NCBI RefSeq assembly: GCF_006346315.1
Contig: NZ_VDMR01000002.1
Location: 744,001-808,000, forward strand
Reading direction: 5' to 3'
Origin: Nocardioides litoris
Lineage (GTDB): Bacteria; Actinomycetota; Actinomycetes; Propionibacteriales; Nocardioidaceae
DNA length: 64,000 nt
In this document: positions 25,658-34,509 of the stretch, in pieces
Position numbering within the stretch: the first letter of the stretch is position 1
Layout of the letters: every line of letters starts with the position of its first letter
Notes under the pieces: model-generated
What the model was told of the DNA's origin: nothing
Seen by the model: only the letters and a program-made list of their open reading frames with translations
Database searches by the model: none
Made by a program: the position numbers and the translations under genes

Positions 25658-26044
25658 GTGCCCTGGAGCCCCGAGCAGTCCCAGCGCGCGATGGTCGGGG
25701 TCGGCGGCGCGGTGGGCCTCGCGGCCGCCGTCGCCCCCTCGCTCCTGCAGCGTTCCTTCGGCATCCCGGCCGCGGACGTCACCGGCGCCAACGAGCTCGG
25801 CTGGCGCCTGTTCGCCACGCGCAACCTGTACCTGACGGCGCGGGCCGCGACCGGCGACCAGGCCGCGATCGACGCGATCGGCCACCTGCAGGCCCTCGAC
25901 CAGGTCGTCTTCTGGCACGCCTTCGCGCGCCGCTCGGTCCCCCGGCGTACGGCGCTCCTCGCTGTGCTCACCTCCGCGGTGATCGTCGGGCTCGACGCCC
26001 ACCGCCGGTCCGGTCCCCGGCCGTCGGTCGTGTCGGGCCCGTGA
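25658..26044 (+). CDS. Conserved hypothetical protein, copy 2 of a duplicated pair
   Basis: This 128-residue protein matches the one at 14962 along nearly its full length (shared SQRAM, APSLLQRSFGI, GWRLFATRNLYL, GHLQALDQVVFW, FARRSVPRRTALLA). It has hydrophobic segments at both ends of the core and a polar tail. GTG 25658 aligns with the start of copy 1. The last 77 bases overlap the minus-strand methyltransferase gene tail to tail. Function unknown. Confidence 0.8.
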   Translation: MPWSPEQSQRAMVGVGGAVGLAAAVAPSLLQRSFGIPAADVTGANELGWRLFATRNLYLTARAATGDQAAIDAIGHLQALDQVVFWHAFARRSVPRRTALLAVLTSAVIVGLDAHRRSGPRPSVVSGP

Positions 26045-26819
26045 GCGAGTTCGGGGCCGGGGTGGCGAGGAGGTAGGCCGCCCGGCTCGGGAGGGCGAGC
26101 ACCTGGTCGGGACCCACGAGCGCGCTGGTCAGGTCCCGGAAGGCCCGCTCCGCAGCACGCCGCACGTCAGCGGTCTGTGCGGCGAGCACCTGGCCCGCGG
26201 TGGCGACGCCTCCGGCGAGGCCGCTCCAGAAGTCGTCGACTGTTGTCCGCCACTCCCAGCGCAGCTCCCGAGCGCCGAGCGGCGCCAGCCTGGCCGAGGT
26301 GGCCAGGCTCGTCAGCCCTGCCACGGACCGCTCGAAGTCGAGGCCGGGCTCCAGCCGCCGGCTGGGGGGCGAGACGACGCCCGCGGCCTCGAACGCCTCC
26401 TGCACCAGCGAAGCCCAGGCCGGCGGGTCCGAAGGCCAGATGGTGATCGCCACCCGGCCCCCCGGCCGTACCAGTCGAGCGAGCTCGCGGACGGCGGCCC
26501 GTGGATCGGGCGTGTGGTTGATGACGAAGTTGGCCGTCACGGCGTCGAACCGGCAGTGCAGCGGGAGGTGGGGAAGGGCAGCCTGGACCGTCGTCCCCGC
26601 GTGCTGCTGACTCGACAGGGCGACCATCTCGGGGTCGGCGTCGACCGCCACCACCGTGCGGCCACGGGCCTGCGCGCGGCGGGCCAGCTCGCCGGTGCCC
26701 GAGCCGACGTCGAGGTGCCGGGGACCGGCCGTGTCGTCCAGCAGCCGGTCGATCGTGCCCGCGCACAAGGTGGCGAAAGAGACCCGGTAGGCCTCCGCCA
26801 CGCCGCTCCACGTCGTCAT
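25968..26819 (-). CDS. Class I SAM-dependent methyltransferase
   Basis: This 283-residue protein has the Rossmann SAM site HLDVGSGTGELARRA (motif I), an acidic ribose-binding VVAVDADPEM, and motif IV FDAVTANFVINHT followed by LVRPGGRVAITIWPS. It matches the UbiE/Methyltransf_11 type. The methyl acceptor is unknown. ATG 26819 (MTTWSGVAEAY) is taken rather than the upstream in-frame 26834. Its C-terminus overlaps the duplicated hypothetical gene by 77 nt, convergently. Confidence 0.88.
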   Translation of the reverse strand: MTTWSGVAEAYRVSFATLCAGTIDRLLDDTAGPRHLDVGSGTGELARRAQARGRTVVAVDADPEMVALSSQQHAGTTVQAALPHLPLHCRFDAVTANFVINHTPDPRAAVRELARLVRPGGRVAITIWPSDPPAWASLVQEAFEAAGVVSPPSRRLEPGLDFERSVAGLTSLATSARLAPLGARELRWEWRTTVDDFWSGLAGGVATAGQVLAAQTADVRRAAERAFRDLTSALVGPDQVLALPSRAAYLLATPAPNSLTGPTRPTAGDRTGGGRRARRSPRR

Positions 26820-26850
26820 CGGCCCAGTCAACACGGTGGCGCGGGGCAGA

Positions 26851-27666
26851 ATGGCCGGCGTGCTGGTGGGACTCGTGGGTGACCTCGAAGGTGAGCGCGA
26901 CGCTGCGGTCCGGTGGCTGCGAGCCCTCGGGAATCGCGGGGACGTGCAGGTGGTCTTCCAGCTCGGTGACCTGAGGTTCGGGATGGGACCCGAACCGCAG
27001 GCCTACCTCGCGGCCATCGACCAGGTGTGCGCCAGGTACGACCTGGAGCTGTACGGCATCAACGGCAACCACGAGAACTGGGACGAGCTCGACCGGCGGT
27101 GGCGCGCGCCGGCGTCGGTGGACGCGGAGGGGCGGCTCGCGCCGCTCGCGGTCACCGACCGGGTCACGCTGCTGCCACGCGGTCACCGGTGGAGCCTGGG
27201 CGGGCGCACGTTCGTCGCGCTCGGTGGAGCCCCGTCCATCAACCGGCACCTGCTCACCGAGGGCGTGGACTGGTGGCCCTCGGAGGTCGTCCTCGACGAG
27301 CACGTCGACGCCGTCGTCGCCGGTGGGTACGCCGACGTGATGCTGACGCACGACAGCCCGAGCGCGCCGTGGTGCACGCCTCCGGTCGCCGAGATCCTGC
27401 GTCGCAACGCCGACGACAACCCGAGCGACTGGCCGCAGTCCTCCCTGGACGACGCCGAGGAGGGGCTGGCCCGGATGACCCGGGCGGTCCTCGGCGTGAG
27501 ACCTGCGTTCCTGGCCCACGGCCACTTCCACGTCGCCGGGGAGGCCGTCGTGCAGCTGCCGTCCGCGGACCATCGGACCACCATCTGGTCGCTCGCCGCG
27601 CGCCAGGACGAGGGCACCGTGCGCGTGCTCGACCTGGACACCCTTGCCGAGGCCCACCGACCGTGA
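26851..27666 (+). CDS. Metallophosphoesterase
   Basis: This 271-residue calcineurin-like phosphoesterase has the metal-binding motifs in order: GDLEGERD at the N-terminus, QLGDLRFG, INGNHENWDE, and a late LAHGHFHVAG. The spacing fits a binuclear metal phosphatase or phosphodiesterase. ATG 26851 is used; GTG 26860 or GTG 26836 are alternatives. It is divergent from the methyltransferase, with starts only about 30 nt apart, so their promoters overlap. Substrate unknown. Confidence 0.88.
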   Translation: MAGVLVGLVGDLEGERDAAVRWLRALGNRGDVQVVFQLGDLRFGMGPEPQAYLAAIDQVCARYDLELYGINGNHENWDELDRRWRAPASVDAEGRLAPLAVTDRVTLLPRGHRWSLGGRTFVALGGAPSINRHLLTEGVDWWPSEVVLDEHVDAVVAGGYADVMLTHDSPSAPWCTPPVAEILRRNADDNPSDWPQSSLDDAEEGLARMTRAVLGVRPAFLAHGHFHVAGEAVVQLPSADHRTTIWSLAARQDEGTVRVLDLDTLAEAHRP

Positions 27667-27835
27667 GACCGGAATCGCGACGGGTGCCGTAGGGGCTGCA
27701 CGAGCTGGTGCCGCCGTGTCGTTCCAGGGTGGTCGTCAGGTTGGTGGCGAGGTCGCGAGCCTGACCCTGCAGATGCAGGTGGTCGGCTGCCGGCATCCCT
27801 TCTTCACTGGTGCTCCCGCCACCTGGAGGAGCGTC

Positions 27836-29056
27836 ATGAGTCCGACCCGTCGTAAAGCCGTCCTGATCGTCGCCGCCGCCCTCGGGGCTGCCACCTTCGC
27901 GGCGCCGTCGGCAGACGGACAGGGTGCGGCCGCGCGCCAGGGGCGAGGGGGGAGCGAGCCGCCCGGCACCGTGGCGCTCGAGCCGGTGACGGCGCTGGAC
28001 GGTCCGCGTGGACTGGATGTCCAGGGTCGTCGCGTCCTGGTGACCGAGGCGGACGGCAGCTTCAGCATCGTGAAGCTGCGAGGAGGGGACGTCTCGGTCA
28101 CCCGGCTCGGCTCGGTGCCGGGCGGCTTCGCTCCCGCGGCGGTCTTCGGCCGCCGCGGCACCGTCTGGGTCCTCACCGGCAAGGGTGAGGGCCCCGGCAT
28201 GGCCACGCTCTACCGGTGGAGGCGCGGGTGGAGCGAGCCGCGCGCGGTCGCCGACCTGGCGGCGTACCAGCAGGCGCACCCGGACCCCGACGACCTCGAG
28301 GGCGAGCCCGGAGACAGCAACCCGTTCGGGCTGGCCGCGCTCGACGATGGCTCGGTCCTGGTAGCCGACGCGGGCGGCAACGAGCTGCTGCGTGTCTGGA
28401 AGAGCGGGTACGTCCGCTCGGTGGCGCGCATCCGACCTCGCACCGTGGCGGTGCCGGAGGGCCTGCCGGCCACCGCGCCCGACGGCTCACCGTTGCCGCC
28501 GGCCGGGACGATGCTGCCGTCGGAGGGTGTGGCGACCTCGGTCGTGGTCGGGCGGGACGGTGACTACTACCTCTCCGAGCTGCGCGGGTTCCCGGGCACG
28601 CCCGGCACCGCGCAGGTGTGGCGCATCGACCACGACGCCCGCGGCGCGGTGTGCGACCCGGCCGACCCGTACGGCCAGGACGACCAGGACGCGCGTGGTG
28701 ACGACGACGGCGACGGGCGCGGTGACTGCCGCCGGGCCGCCGACGGGCTGACGTCCGTCGTCGACCTCGCGGTCGACGGACGTGACCTGTACGCCGCCAC
28801 GCTGTCCGACCGCAGCTGGTTGGCGGTCGAGCTCGGGCTCCCCGGTGCCGAACAGGGTTCGATCCACCGGATCACCCGGCGCCACGGGCGCACCCGGGTC
28901 GAGGTGGTCGCCGACGACGGCGTGGTCCTGCCGGGCGGGGTCGAGGTCGACGACGACGTGCTCTGGGAGACCGGACCGGTCTTCGGACCCGGCCAGCTCA
29001 ACCGGGCGGGGCTCGACGAGGACGACGGCGGGCACGGCGGGCACGGCGGGCGCTGA
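27836..29056 (+). CDS. Secreted ScyD/ScyE-family beta-propeller-like protein
   Basis: This 406-residue protein starts with a signal peptide ([24 protein letters not shown]) and continues with repeated beta-strand blocks typical of the ScyD/ScyE family: [46 protein letters not shown], and [15 protein letters not shown] segments. Residues about 275-295 form an Asp/Gly-rich loop ([15 protein letters not shown]) that may bind calcium. The C-terminus is [11 protein letters not shown]. It is probably extracellular; in cyanobacteria the family is linked to scytonemin loci, but its role here is unknown. GGAGGA lies 6 nt before ATG 27836. Confidence 0.85.
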   Translation: MSPTRRKAVLIVAAALGAATFAAPSADGQGAAARQGRGGSEPPGTVALEPVTALDGPRGLDVQGRRVLVTEADGSFSIVKLRGGDVSVTRLGSVPGGFAPAAVFGRRGTVWVLTGKGEGPGMATLYRWRRGWSEPRAVADLAAYQQAHPDPDDLEGEPGDSNPFGLAALDDGSVLVADAGGNELLRVWKSGYVRSVARIRPRTVAVPEGLPATAPDGSPLPPAGTMLPSEGVATSVVVGRDGDYYLSELRGFPGTPGTAQVWRIDHDARGAVCDPADPYGQDDQDARGDDDGDGRGDCRRAADGLTSVVDLAVDGRDLYAATLSDRSWLAVELGLPGAEQGSIHRITRRHGRTRVEVVADDGVVLPGGVEVDDDVLWETGPVFGPGQLNRAGLDEDDGGHGGHGGR

Positions 29057-29069
29057 GGCCCCGACGGAC

Positions 29070-29108
29070 GGACCCGGCCACCACGCCCCCCGAACGGTGG
29101 TCGGGTCC
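29070..29108. terminator. Hairpin terminator between converging genes
   Basis: Arms 29070-29082 (GGACCCGGCCACC) and 29096-29108 (GGTGGTCGGGTCC) pair over 13 bp with one mismatch around a 13-nt loop, directly after the ScyD/E gene and before the end of the LuxR relic. There is no T tract, as is common in this G+C range. Confidence 0.6.
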
Positions 29109-29132
29109 CCGCCGCCGCCCACAGGCAACGGG

Positions 29133-29400
29133 TCAGTCCAGGAGGCCGGCTCGGCGGGCCACGGCGACGGCCTCGAGGCGGTTGTGCGCGCCGAGCTTCT
29201 CCAGCACCTGCTGCGCGTACCCACGACACGTGTTGACCGTGATGCCCAGGTCGACCGCGACGTCCTTGACGGCCCGGCCCCCGGCCAGGGCCACGAGCAC
29301 CTGGTGCTCCCGCGCGGTGAGGGCCCCGAGCCACCGAGCAGTCGTGGGAGCGGACGGTGTCGGGGCCTGTCCGAGGACCCCGTCACCGCCGTCAGGACCG
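29133..29400 (-). pseudogene. LuxR-family C-terminal HTH fragment
   Basis: The minus strand ends with an intact-looking Lux[44 protein letters not shown] and [16 protein letters not shown], stop at 29133. Upstream of about residue 110 of that frame the sequence is only the antisense of the oxidase fragment on the plus strand, so the sensor or receiver domain is gone. It is a truncated regulator at a rearrangement junction. Confidence 0.7.
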
Positions 29401-29424
29401 GCTCCCTCGTCCTGCCCGGTGCCG

Positions 29425-29786
29425 GCGACCGTGACGATCCTGCGAAGAACGACCCGCCACGGGTGTGGGAGCTGGTCAACGAATCCGGCGGCTGGTTCCA
29501 CCCGGTGCACATCCACTTCGTCGACTTCCGGGTGCTCAGCCGCAACGGCCGGCCCGCCGCGGCGTACGAGCAGGGAGGCAAGGACGTCGTCTACCTCGGC
29601 CCCAAGGAGACCGCCCGGGTGCTCGTGCACTTCGACCGGGGGCGGGGCCGCTACATGATGCACTGCCACAACCTGGTCCACGAGGACCACGACATGATGA
29701 CGCAGTTCGAGATCCGCGACCCCGAGCGCACGGCCCCGGACCCGCTGTCCGAGCCCAGCCTCTGGCTCCCGGCGGGGGAGCTGTGA
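29425..29786 (+). pseudogene. Multicopper oxidase C-terminal fragment
   Basis: The plus strand carries the last ~110 residues of a multicopper oxidase with its copper ligands: [13 protein letters not shown] and the type 1/type 3 motif [16 protein letters not shown]. The N-terminal two cupredoxin domains (about 350-400 residues) and any start codon are missing; the sequence breaks near 29400 against the LuxR relic. The stop overlaps the start of the membrane protein gene (GTGA), which shows that both were once one operon. Confidence 0.8.
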
Positions 29787-30370
29787 GCGCCGAGGTGGTG
29801 GCCCGGACCGCGCGCGGGTACGCCGGCGGGGCCAGGCCGCCGGCCACCACGACCCCGACCGACGACACGGCCCGGTGGGCCCGGCCCGTGGCCTGGACCT
29901 GCCTCGCGCTCGCCGGCTGGGTCCACGTCGTGGCCTCGTGGTCGCACCTCGAGGAGTGGGCGCTGCTGGGCTGGGGGATGGCCGTGATCGGCATGGTCCA
30001 GCTCGCGACGGCCTGGTTGGTGCAGTCGCGGCTGCAGGCCCCCTCCCTCGTCGCCGCCGGGACGCTGGTCACGGTGGCCGCCCTCGTCTTCTACGTCATG
30101 AGCCGCACCGGCGACCTGCCGTTCCTGCCCGCCCACACCGGGCACCACGGGTCCGGCCTGCCCGTGCCCGGGGCCGTGGGCGACGGGGTGCCCGACCTCC
30201 CGGGCTCGCGCACCGAGGCGGTCGGGGCCGTCGACGCCCTGTGTGCCGGGGCCCAGCTCGCGGCGGTGGTGGCGGTCTCGTGGCTGCTGCCGCGCCGCTG
30301 GCTCGACGTCGTCACCGCCTGCGCCTCCGTCGGCGCCGTCGTCGCCCTCGTCTGGCGGCTGGCCGGCTGA
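29783..30370 (+). CDS. Integral membrane protein linked to the oxidase remnant
   Basis: This 195-residue protein has about five predicted membrane helices: [75 protein letters not shown] and [16 protein letters not shown]. Between helices three and four lies a His/Gly-rich loop ([10 protein letters not shown]) that could touch metal. GTG 29783 overlaps the oxidase stop. It probably worked with the multicopper oxidase, and its expression may have lost its original promoter. No named family. Confidence 0.8.
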   Translation: MSAEVVARTARGYAGGARPPATTTPTDDTARWARPVAWTCLALAGWVHVVASWSHLEEWALLGWGMAVIGMVQLATAWLVQSRLQAPSLVAAGTLVTVAALVFYVMSRTGDLPFLPAHTGHHGSGLPVPGAVGDGVPDLPGSRTEAVGAVDALCAGAQLAAVVAVSWLLPRRWLDVVTACASVGAVVALVWRLAG

Positions 30371-30390
30371 CCGGCTGACCGCCCCTTCGT

Positions 30391-30422
30391 CCGCGGGCGG
30401 GTAGGGAGCGACCCACCCGCGG
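30391..30422. terminator. Hairpin terminator
   Basis: CCGCGGGCGGGT (30391-30402) and ACCCACCCGCGG (30411-30422) pair over 12 bp with one G-T type mismatch and an 8-nt loop, 20 nt after the membrane protein stop. Confidence 0.6.
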
Positions 30423-30528
30423 AGGGCCGACCGACCCCATGCGGCCAGCCCGGCCGGCGCGACGGACCCATGCCGTCGCGCCGGCCCCCCCCCGACCGCT
30501 CCCACCCCTCACCCCTCAGGAGAACGCC

Positions 30529-32271
30529 ATGACCCCCTGCCCCCACCCGCGGCGGCGACGGCTCGCCTCGCTGCTCGCCCTGCCCCTCGCCCTCGCGCTG
30601 CCCGTCGTCGGGTCGCCGTCCGCGGACGCCGCCCTCGGCGGCACGATCGGGGACATCGATCCCGCCACCGGGTTCCCGTCCTTCTACACCGACACCGACG
30701 GCCTCGCCCTGCAGCTGTGCCTCGACGACAGCCTCGAGAAGTGCCTCTCGACGCAGGCCGACCTCCTGGGCAACGGCGCGGCCGGCGAGGCCTTCTACGC
30801 CATCGCCACCGCCGACGTCGGCGGGTTCACCGCCGAGTACGCGCTCGAGGCGGCGTACGCCGGCGACGGGCCGGGCCAGGAGGTCGTCTTCGCCCGCACC
30901 CGCTACACCGGGGACGGCGTGCCCGGTGCGACGTACACGTTCACCGGGCCCTACGGCACCGACACCTGCACGACCGACGAGCTCGGCGGCCTGAGTGGTC
31001 CCGCGTGCACCTTCGACGAGGGCGGGGCCGAGGGCGGGGACGTCTCGAGCGTCGTCACCAGCGACCGCATCGGACCGTTCCTGACCTGGGACACCTTCGG
31101 CGGGACCGGCCCGGCCGCGCCGCCAGAGGGGTACATCGGTGACCCGGCCATCGCCCACGCGGTCTTGGGCTCCCCGACCGGCTTCAACGCCGTCCGGGTC
31201 ACCGGACCTGGCCTCACGGGGTCGTGCCCGGCCCTCGCCGCGCAGCCCGCGGCCGATGGCTGCGCGCAGACCACCGACTTCCTCGTCGCGGGCCGCCTCG
31301 CCAACGGGCCCCAGGGCGTGGCCACCCCCGACGCCGTCGACGTCGGCTCGGTGAGCACGGCCCAGGTCCGCGACGTCACCTACACCAACGTCGGCACCGC
31401 CGACCTGACCGTCACCTCGGTCGCCGTCGACGGCGACCCGGGCCTCTCGCTGCTCGCCACCGACTGCCTGACCGCGTCGCTGCCGCCGGGCACCTCGTGC
31501 ACGGCCACCGTCGAGCTCGCTCCCGGGCCCGGGTCGCGCATCACCGGCTCCCTCGTCTTCGGCGACGACAGCGCCGCCGGTGTGCGCATCGTGCCGCTCG
31601 CGGCCAGCGCACCCGTCTCGTCCTTCGCCACCATCGCCGACCTCGACCTCGGCGCGGTCGAGCTCGGCCGAGCGACGTCCCGCGCCGTCACGGTGACCAA
31701 CGACGGCACCGCGCCGCTGTCGCTCACCGGAGCGACGCTGACCCCGGCCGCCACGGGCGTCTCGCTGGCCGGGCAGGGCACCCGGCCGTGCGTCGCCGGG
31801 ACCACCGTCCTGGCCGTCGGTGAGTCCTGTGGACTGCGCATCACCGCGGCGCCGACCCAGGTGGGCGAGCGCCGGACCGACCTGGTGCTCTCCGCGGCCG
31901 ACCAGGCTGCGTCGACCCGGGTGCCCGTGCTCGTCCTCGGACGCGACACCACCGCGCCGGTGCTGCTGGCCCGCACGCCCGCGCCGTCCGCGCGTCGGAC
32001 GCCACGGGGCACGTCGGTCGCGCTCACCTTCGACTCACCGGTCACCGGCGTCGCCGCCACGATCCTCCAGCTGGTCGACCTGCGGACCGGCCGACCCGTC
32101 AAGGCCACCCGGGTGGCGTCGGCCGCCGGCCGCCGGTGGGTGCTGGACCCCCGCCGGGCGCTCCGTCCACGGACCCGCTACCAGGTGCGGCTGCTCGGAA
32201 GCCCGGCGCTCGTCCGCGACCTCAACGGCGTCGCCGCCCGCAGCACGAGCTGGTCGTTCCGCACTCGGTGA
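30529..32271 (+). CDS. Secreted protein with choice-of-anchor/Hydin-like repeats and Big_5-like domain
   Basis: This 580-residue protein begins with a signal peptide (RRRRLASLLALPLALALPVV, cleavage near ADA). Residues about 35-260 form an unassigned N-terminal domain with Cys pairs. Two immunoglobulin-like ASPM-SPD2-Hydin blocks follow, each with a VxVGSV/LGAVELG strand and a DCLTASLPPGTSC or GESCGLRI strand. The C-terminal about 100 residues (TAPVLLARTPAPS, VALTFDSPV, YQVRLLG, SWSFRTR) resemble a Big_5 domain. It is probably a cell-surface or released protein. CAGGAGAA precedes ATG 30529. A fragment of the same C-terminal domain is found at 15348. Confidence 0.85.
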   Translation: MTPCPHPRRRRLASLLALPLALALPVVGSPSADAALGGTIGDIDPATGFPSFYTDTDGLALQLCLDDSLEKCLSTQADLLGNGAAGEAFYAIATADVGGFTAEYALEAAYAGDGPGQEVVFARTRYTGDGVPGATYTFTGPYGTDTCTTDELGGLSGPACTFDEGGAEGGDVSSVVTSDRIGPFLTWDTFGGTGPAAPPEGYIGDPAIAHAVLGSPTGFNAVRVTGPGLTGSCPALAAQPAADGCAQTTDFLVAGRLANGPQGVATPDAVDVGSVSTAQVRDVTYTNVGTADLTVTSVAVDGDPGLSLLATDCLTASLPPGTSCTATVELAPGPGSRITGSLVFGDDSAAGVRIVPLAASAPVSSFATIADLDLGAVELGRATSRAVTVTNDGTAPLSLTGATLTPAATGVSLAGQGTRPCVAGTTVLAVGESCGLRITAAPTQVGERRTDLVLSAADQAASTRVPVLVLGRDTTAPVLLARTPAPSARRTPRGTSVALTFDSPVTGVAATILQLVDLRTGRPVKATRVASAAGRRWVLDPRRALRPRTRYQVRLLGSPALVRDLNGVAARSTSWSFRTR

Positions 32272-32402
32272 CCGGACCCACGCAGGCCGGACCTGCGGGT
32301 CCGGCCGGTCGGCCCTCCTGGGCCTTGGTCCGGGGTGCTCCCCACGCGCGATTGTCGACCTCGATGGGCGCCAGTCGCAGGGCCGTGGCATCCTTGTCGC
32401 CA

Positions 32403-32534
32403 TCGAAGGGGAGTAGTTCCCGTCCATCGTCCCGTTCGAGGGACGCGGAGGTACGTCGACATGCTGGTGGCTCCGGCCACCCGGCGTACCGCCCGGTCCG
32501 GCCAGGTAGGTCGGCTCCGGGTGAACGAGACCTT
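32403..32534 (+). ncRNA. yybP-ykoY manganese riboswitch aptamer
   Basis: The 5' conserved box GGGGAGTAG is at 32408-32416, a G+C-rich central stem with GGTGGCTCCGGCCACC follows, and the 3' conserved box GGGTGAACGAGACCTT ends at 32534. These are the hallmarks of the yybP-ykoY Mn2+ aptamer. It lies directly upstream of mntP, the classic target, where Mn2+ binding turns expression on. Confidence 0.9.
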
Positions 32535-32556
32535 CGGCACTGACCCTGTGCCGAAG
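32532..32556 (+). promoter_or_regulatory. Expression-platform hairpin of the manganese riboswitch
   Basis: CTTCGGCAC (32532-32540) and GTGCCGAAG (32548-32556) form a perfect 9-bp stem with a 7-nt loop. The 5' arm begins inside the last conserved box of the aptamer, so hairpin and aptamer P1 compete. There is no T run after it, hence either a weak terminator or part of a translational switch reaching the GGAGG at about 32587. Confidence 0.6.
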
Positions 32557-32601
32557 TGACCCCTGGTGCCTTCGGCCACGAGCACCGGAGGTCCCTCCTC
32601 G

Positions 32602-33171
32602 ATGTCCCTGTCCACGTTGCTCCTCGTCGCGGTCGGGTTGTCGGCCGACGCCTTCGCCGTCGCGCTCGGCAAGGGCCTGCAGATGCGCCGGCTCTCGCTG
32701 CGCGGCCTCCTCGCCCTGGCGGTGACCTTCGGGCTCTTCCAGGGCCTCATGCCGGTCCTGGGCTGGGCGGTGGCGACCACGTTCGCGGACCAGATCACGG
32801 GCATCGACCACTGGGTCGCGGCCGGCCTGCTCGGCGCCATCGGCGCGAAGATGCTGTGGGACGCCGTGGCCGGCGACGACGAGGACGGGGAGCCGGGCGA
32901 CGGCACGGTGCCGCTGGGAGAGCTGCTGCTGCTCGGGGTCGCGACGAGCATCGACGCCCTGGCGGTGGGGGTCGGGTTCGCGTTCCTCGACGTCTCCATC
33001 GTCGGCGCCGCCCTGCTCATCACGGTGGTCACCTTCGTGCTGGCGGCCGTCGGGGTGCTGGTCGGGCACCGCGCCGGCGTGCGGTGGCGCGGCCCGGCCG
33101 AGGTCGTCGGCGGCCTGGTGCTGGTCGGGATCGGCCTGAAGATCCTGCTCGAGCACACCGGCGTCGTGTGA
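32602..33171 (+). CDS. mntP: Manganese efflux pump MntP
   Basis: This 189-residue membrane protein has six predicted helices arranged as two three-helix repeats. Each repeat carries a conserved acidic site: LSADAFAVALGKG (Asp16) and ATSIDALAVGVGFAF. It exports Mn2+ from the cytoplasm. ATG 32602 has GGAGG about 10 nt upstream; an earlier in-frame GTG at 32566 would include the riboswitch platform and is rejected. Control by the manganese riboswitch at 32403 supports the assignment. Confidence 0.95.
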   Translation: MSLSTLLLVAVGLSADAFAVALGKGLQMRRLSLRGLLALAVTFGLFQGLMPVLGWAVATTFADQITGIDHWVAAGLLGAIGAKMLWDAVAGDDEDGEPGDGTVPLGELLLLGVATSIDALAVGVGFAFLDVSIVGAALLITVVTFVLAAVGVLVGHRAGVRWRGPAEVVGGLVLVGIGLKILLEHTGVV

Positions 33172-33222
33172 CGGTCGGCCAGGTCGGGCCCCTAGGGGTG
33201 AGACCGCCGCAGTTAGCATCAC

Positions 33223-33242
33223 CATGAAGTTATCTACTCATG
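33223..33242. promoter_or_regulatory. AT-rich promoter patch with short inverted repeat
   Basis: CATGA (33223-33227) and TCATG (33238-33242) flank the AT-rich AGTTATCTAC. It lies just upstream of the monooxygenase gene, whose downstream neighbour is a MarR regulator, so this is the likely operator. The repeat is short. Confidence 0.35.
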
Positions 33243-33262
33243 ATGAAACAGGGAGACCGATC

Positions 33263-34492
33263 ATGACCACTGCCTCCGTCGCACCCCGGGTCTTCGTCAC
33301 CGGTGCGAGCATCGCGGGCCCCGCTCTCGCGCGCTGGCTGCACGAGGCAGGCTTCCGGGTGACGTTGCTCGAGCGCTCGGCGCAACCGCGCCAGGCGGGC
33401 CAGAACATCGATGTGCGGGGCCTGGGCCGCGAGGTGCTGCGGCGCATGGGCCTGGAGGAGGCCGTGATGGCCAACCTGACCGGGGAGGCGGGCACGCGCT
33501 TCGTCCGCGGGTCGGGTGCGCCGTACGCCGTCTTCCCTCGCCAGGTGGGCGAGGACGGCCCGACCGCGGAGATCGAGATCCTGCGGGGCGTGATGGCCGA
33601 CCTGGTCCTCGACCAGGTGCCGGACGGCGTCGAGCGCCGCTTCGGAGACTTCGTGGTCGCCGCGACGCAGGACCCCGACGGGGTCGACGTCCGGCTCGAC
33701 AGCGGGGCCGAGGAGCGCTACGACCTGCTCCTGGTGGCCGAGGGCCGCAGCTCCCGCACCCGCAGGCTCCTCTTCGAGGGCGAGACCAGCCACCGCGACC
33801 GCGGGGTGACCATCACCTACGGGACCATCGAACGCACCGACGCCGACACCGACTTCTGGGACTGGTTCACCGCCTCCGGGGGGCGGGTGGCCTCCACGAG
33901 GCCCGACAACGTCGGCACCACCCGCGCCAGCCTGTCTTTCGTCTCCGACGACCGGGGCTTCGAGACCGCTCCGGTGGCCCAGCAGCTCGCCGCGCTGCGG
34001 CGGACCTACCAGGGAGCAGGCTGGATCACCGAGCGGATCCTCGACGGCTTCGAGGCCCGTCCGGACGAGTTCTACGTGCAGCGCATGGAGCAGGTCGTGG
34101 TGTCGTCGTGGAGCGAGGGCCGCGTCGCGCTCGTGGGAGATGCAGCCTGGGGCTCGGGCCCCACCGGCATGGGCACGACGCTCGCCCTCGTCGGCGCCCA
34201 CGTCCTGGCGGGGGAGCTGGCCCGTGAGCGGGAGCGTGGGGACGTCGCCGCGGCGTTCACGCGGTACGAGCGGCTGCTCCGCCGCTACGTCGACAGCTCC
34301 CAGGGCCTGCCGCCCGGCGGTGCTCGCATCCTGCACCCCTCGACCCGCCTGGGGGTGCGCCTGCTGCAGGCCGTCCACCGGGTCGCGGCCTGGGGGCCGG
34401 TGCGCACGCGAGCCCAGAAGACGCTCCTGACCAGCGCCAAGGGCGAGCCGGAGCTCCCGGACTATCGTCTGCCCTCGGCGGTGGAGGACTGA
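33263..34492 (+). CDS. FAD-dependent monooxygenase (PHBH/TetX-like)
   Basis: This 409-residue flavoprotein has an N-terminal Rossmann motif FVTGASIAGPALARWL with a ribose acidic end LLERS, and the second FAD motif GRVALVGDAAWGSGPTGMGTTLAL. This matches aromatic-ring hydroxylases and TetX-type monooxygenases. It probably hydroxylates an aromatic or polyketide-like compound with NAD(P)H and O2. ATG 33263 (AGGGAGA upstream) is used, not ATG 33224. A MarR-family gene begins 17 nt after its stop and probably controls it. Confidence 0.9.
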   Translation: MTTASVAPRVFVTGASIAGPALARWLHEAGFRVTLLERSAQPRQAGQNIDVRGLGREVLRRMGLEEAVMANLTGEAGTRFVRGSGAPYAVFPRQVGEDGPTAEIEILRGVMADLVLDQVPDGVERRFGDFVVAATQDPDGVDVRLDSGAEERYDLLLVAEGRSSRTRRLLFEGETSHRDRGVTITYGTIERTDADTDFWDWFTASGGRVASTRPDNVGTTRASLSFVSDDRGFETAPVAQQLAALRRTYQGAGWITERILDGFEARPDEFYVQRMEQVVVSSWSEGRVALVGDAAWGSGPTGMGTTLALVGAHVLAGELARERERGDVAAAFTRYERLLRRYVDSSQGLPPGGARILHPSTRLGVRLLQAVHRVAAWGPVRTRAQKTLLTSAKGEPELPDYRLPSAVED

Positions 34493-34509
34493 ACGAGGAG
34501 AGGCGCGCG

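Noticed and set aside
29133..29690. Complete 185-residue LuxR-type regulator
   Set aside because: Only the last ~68 residues are LuxR-like. The first part is the antisense of the multicopper oxidase fragment, whose copper motifs show the plus strand was the coding one.
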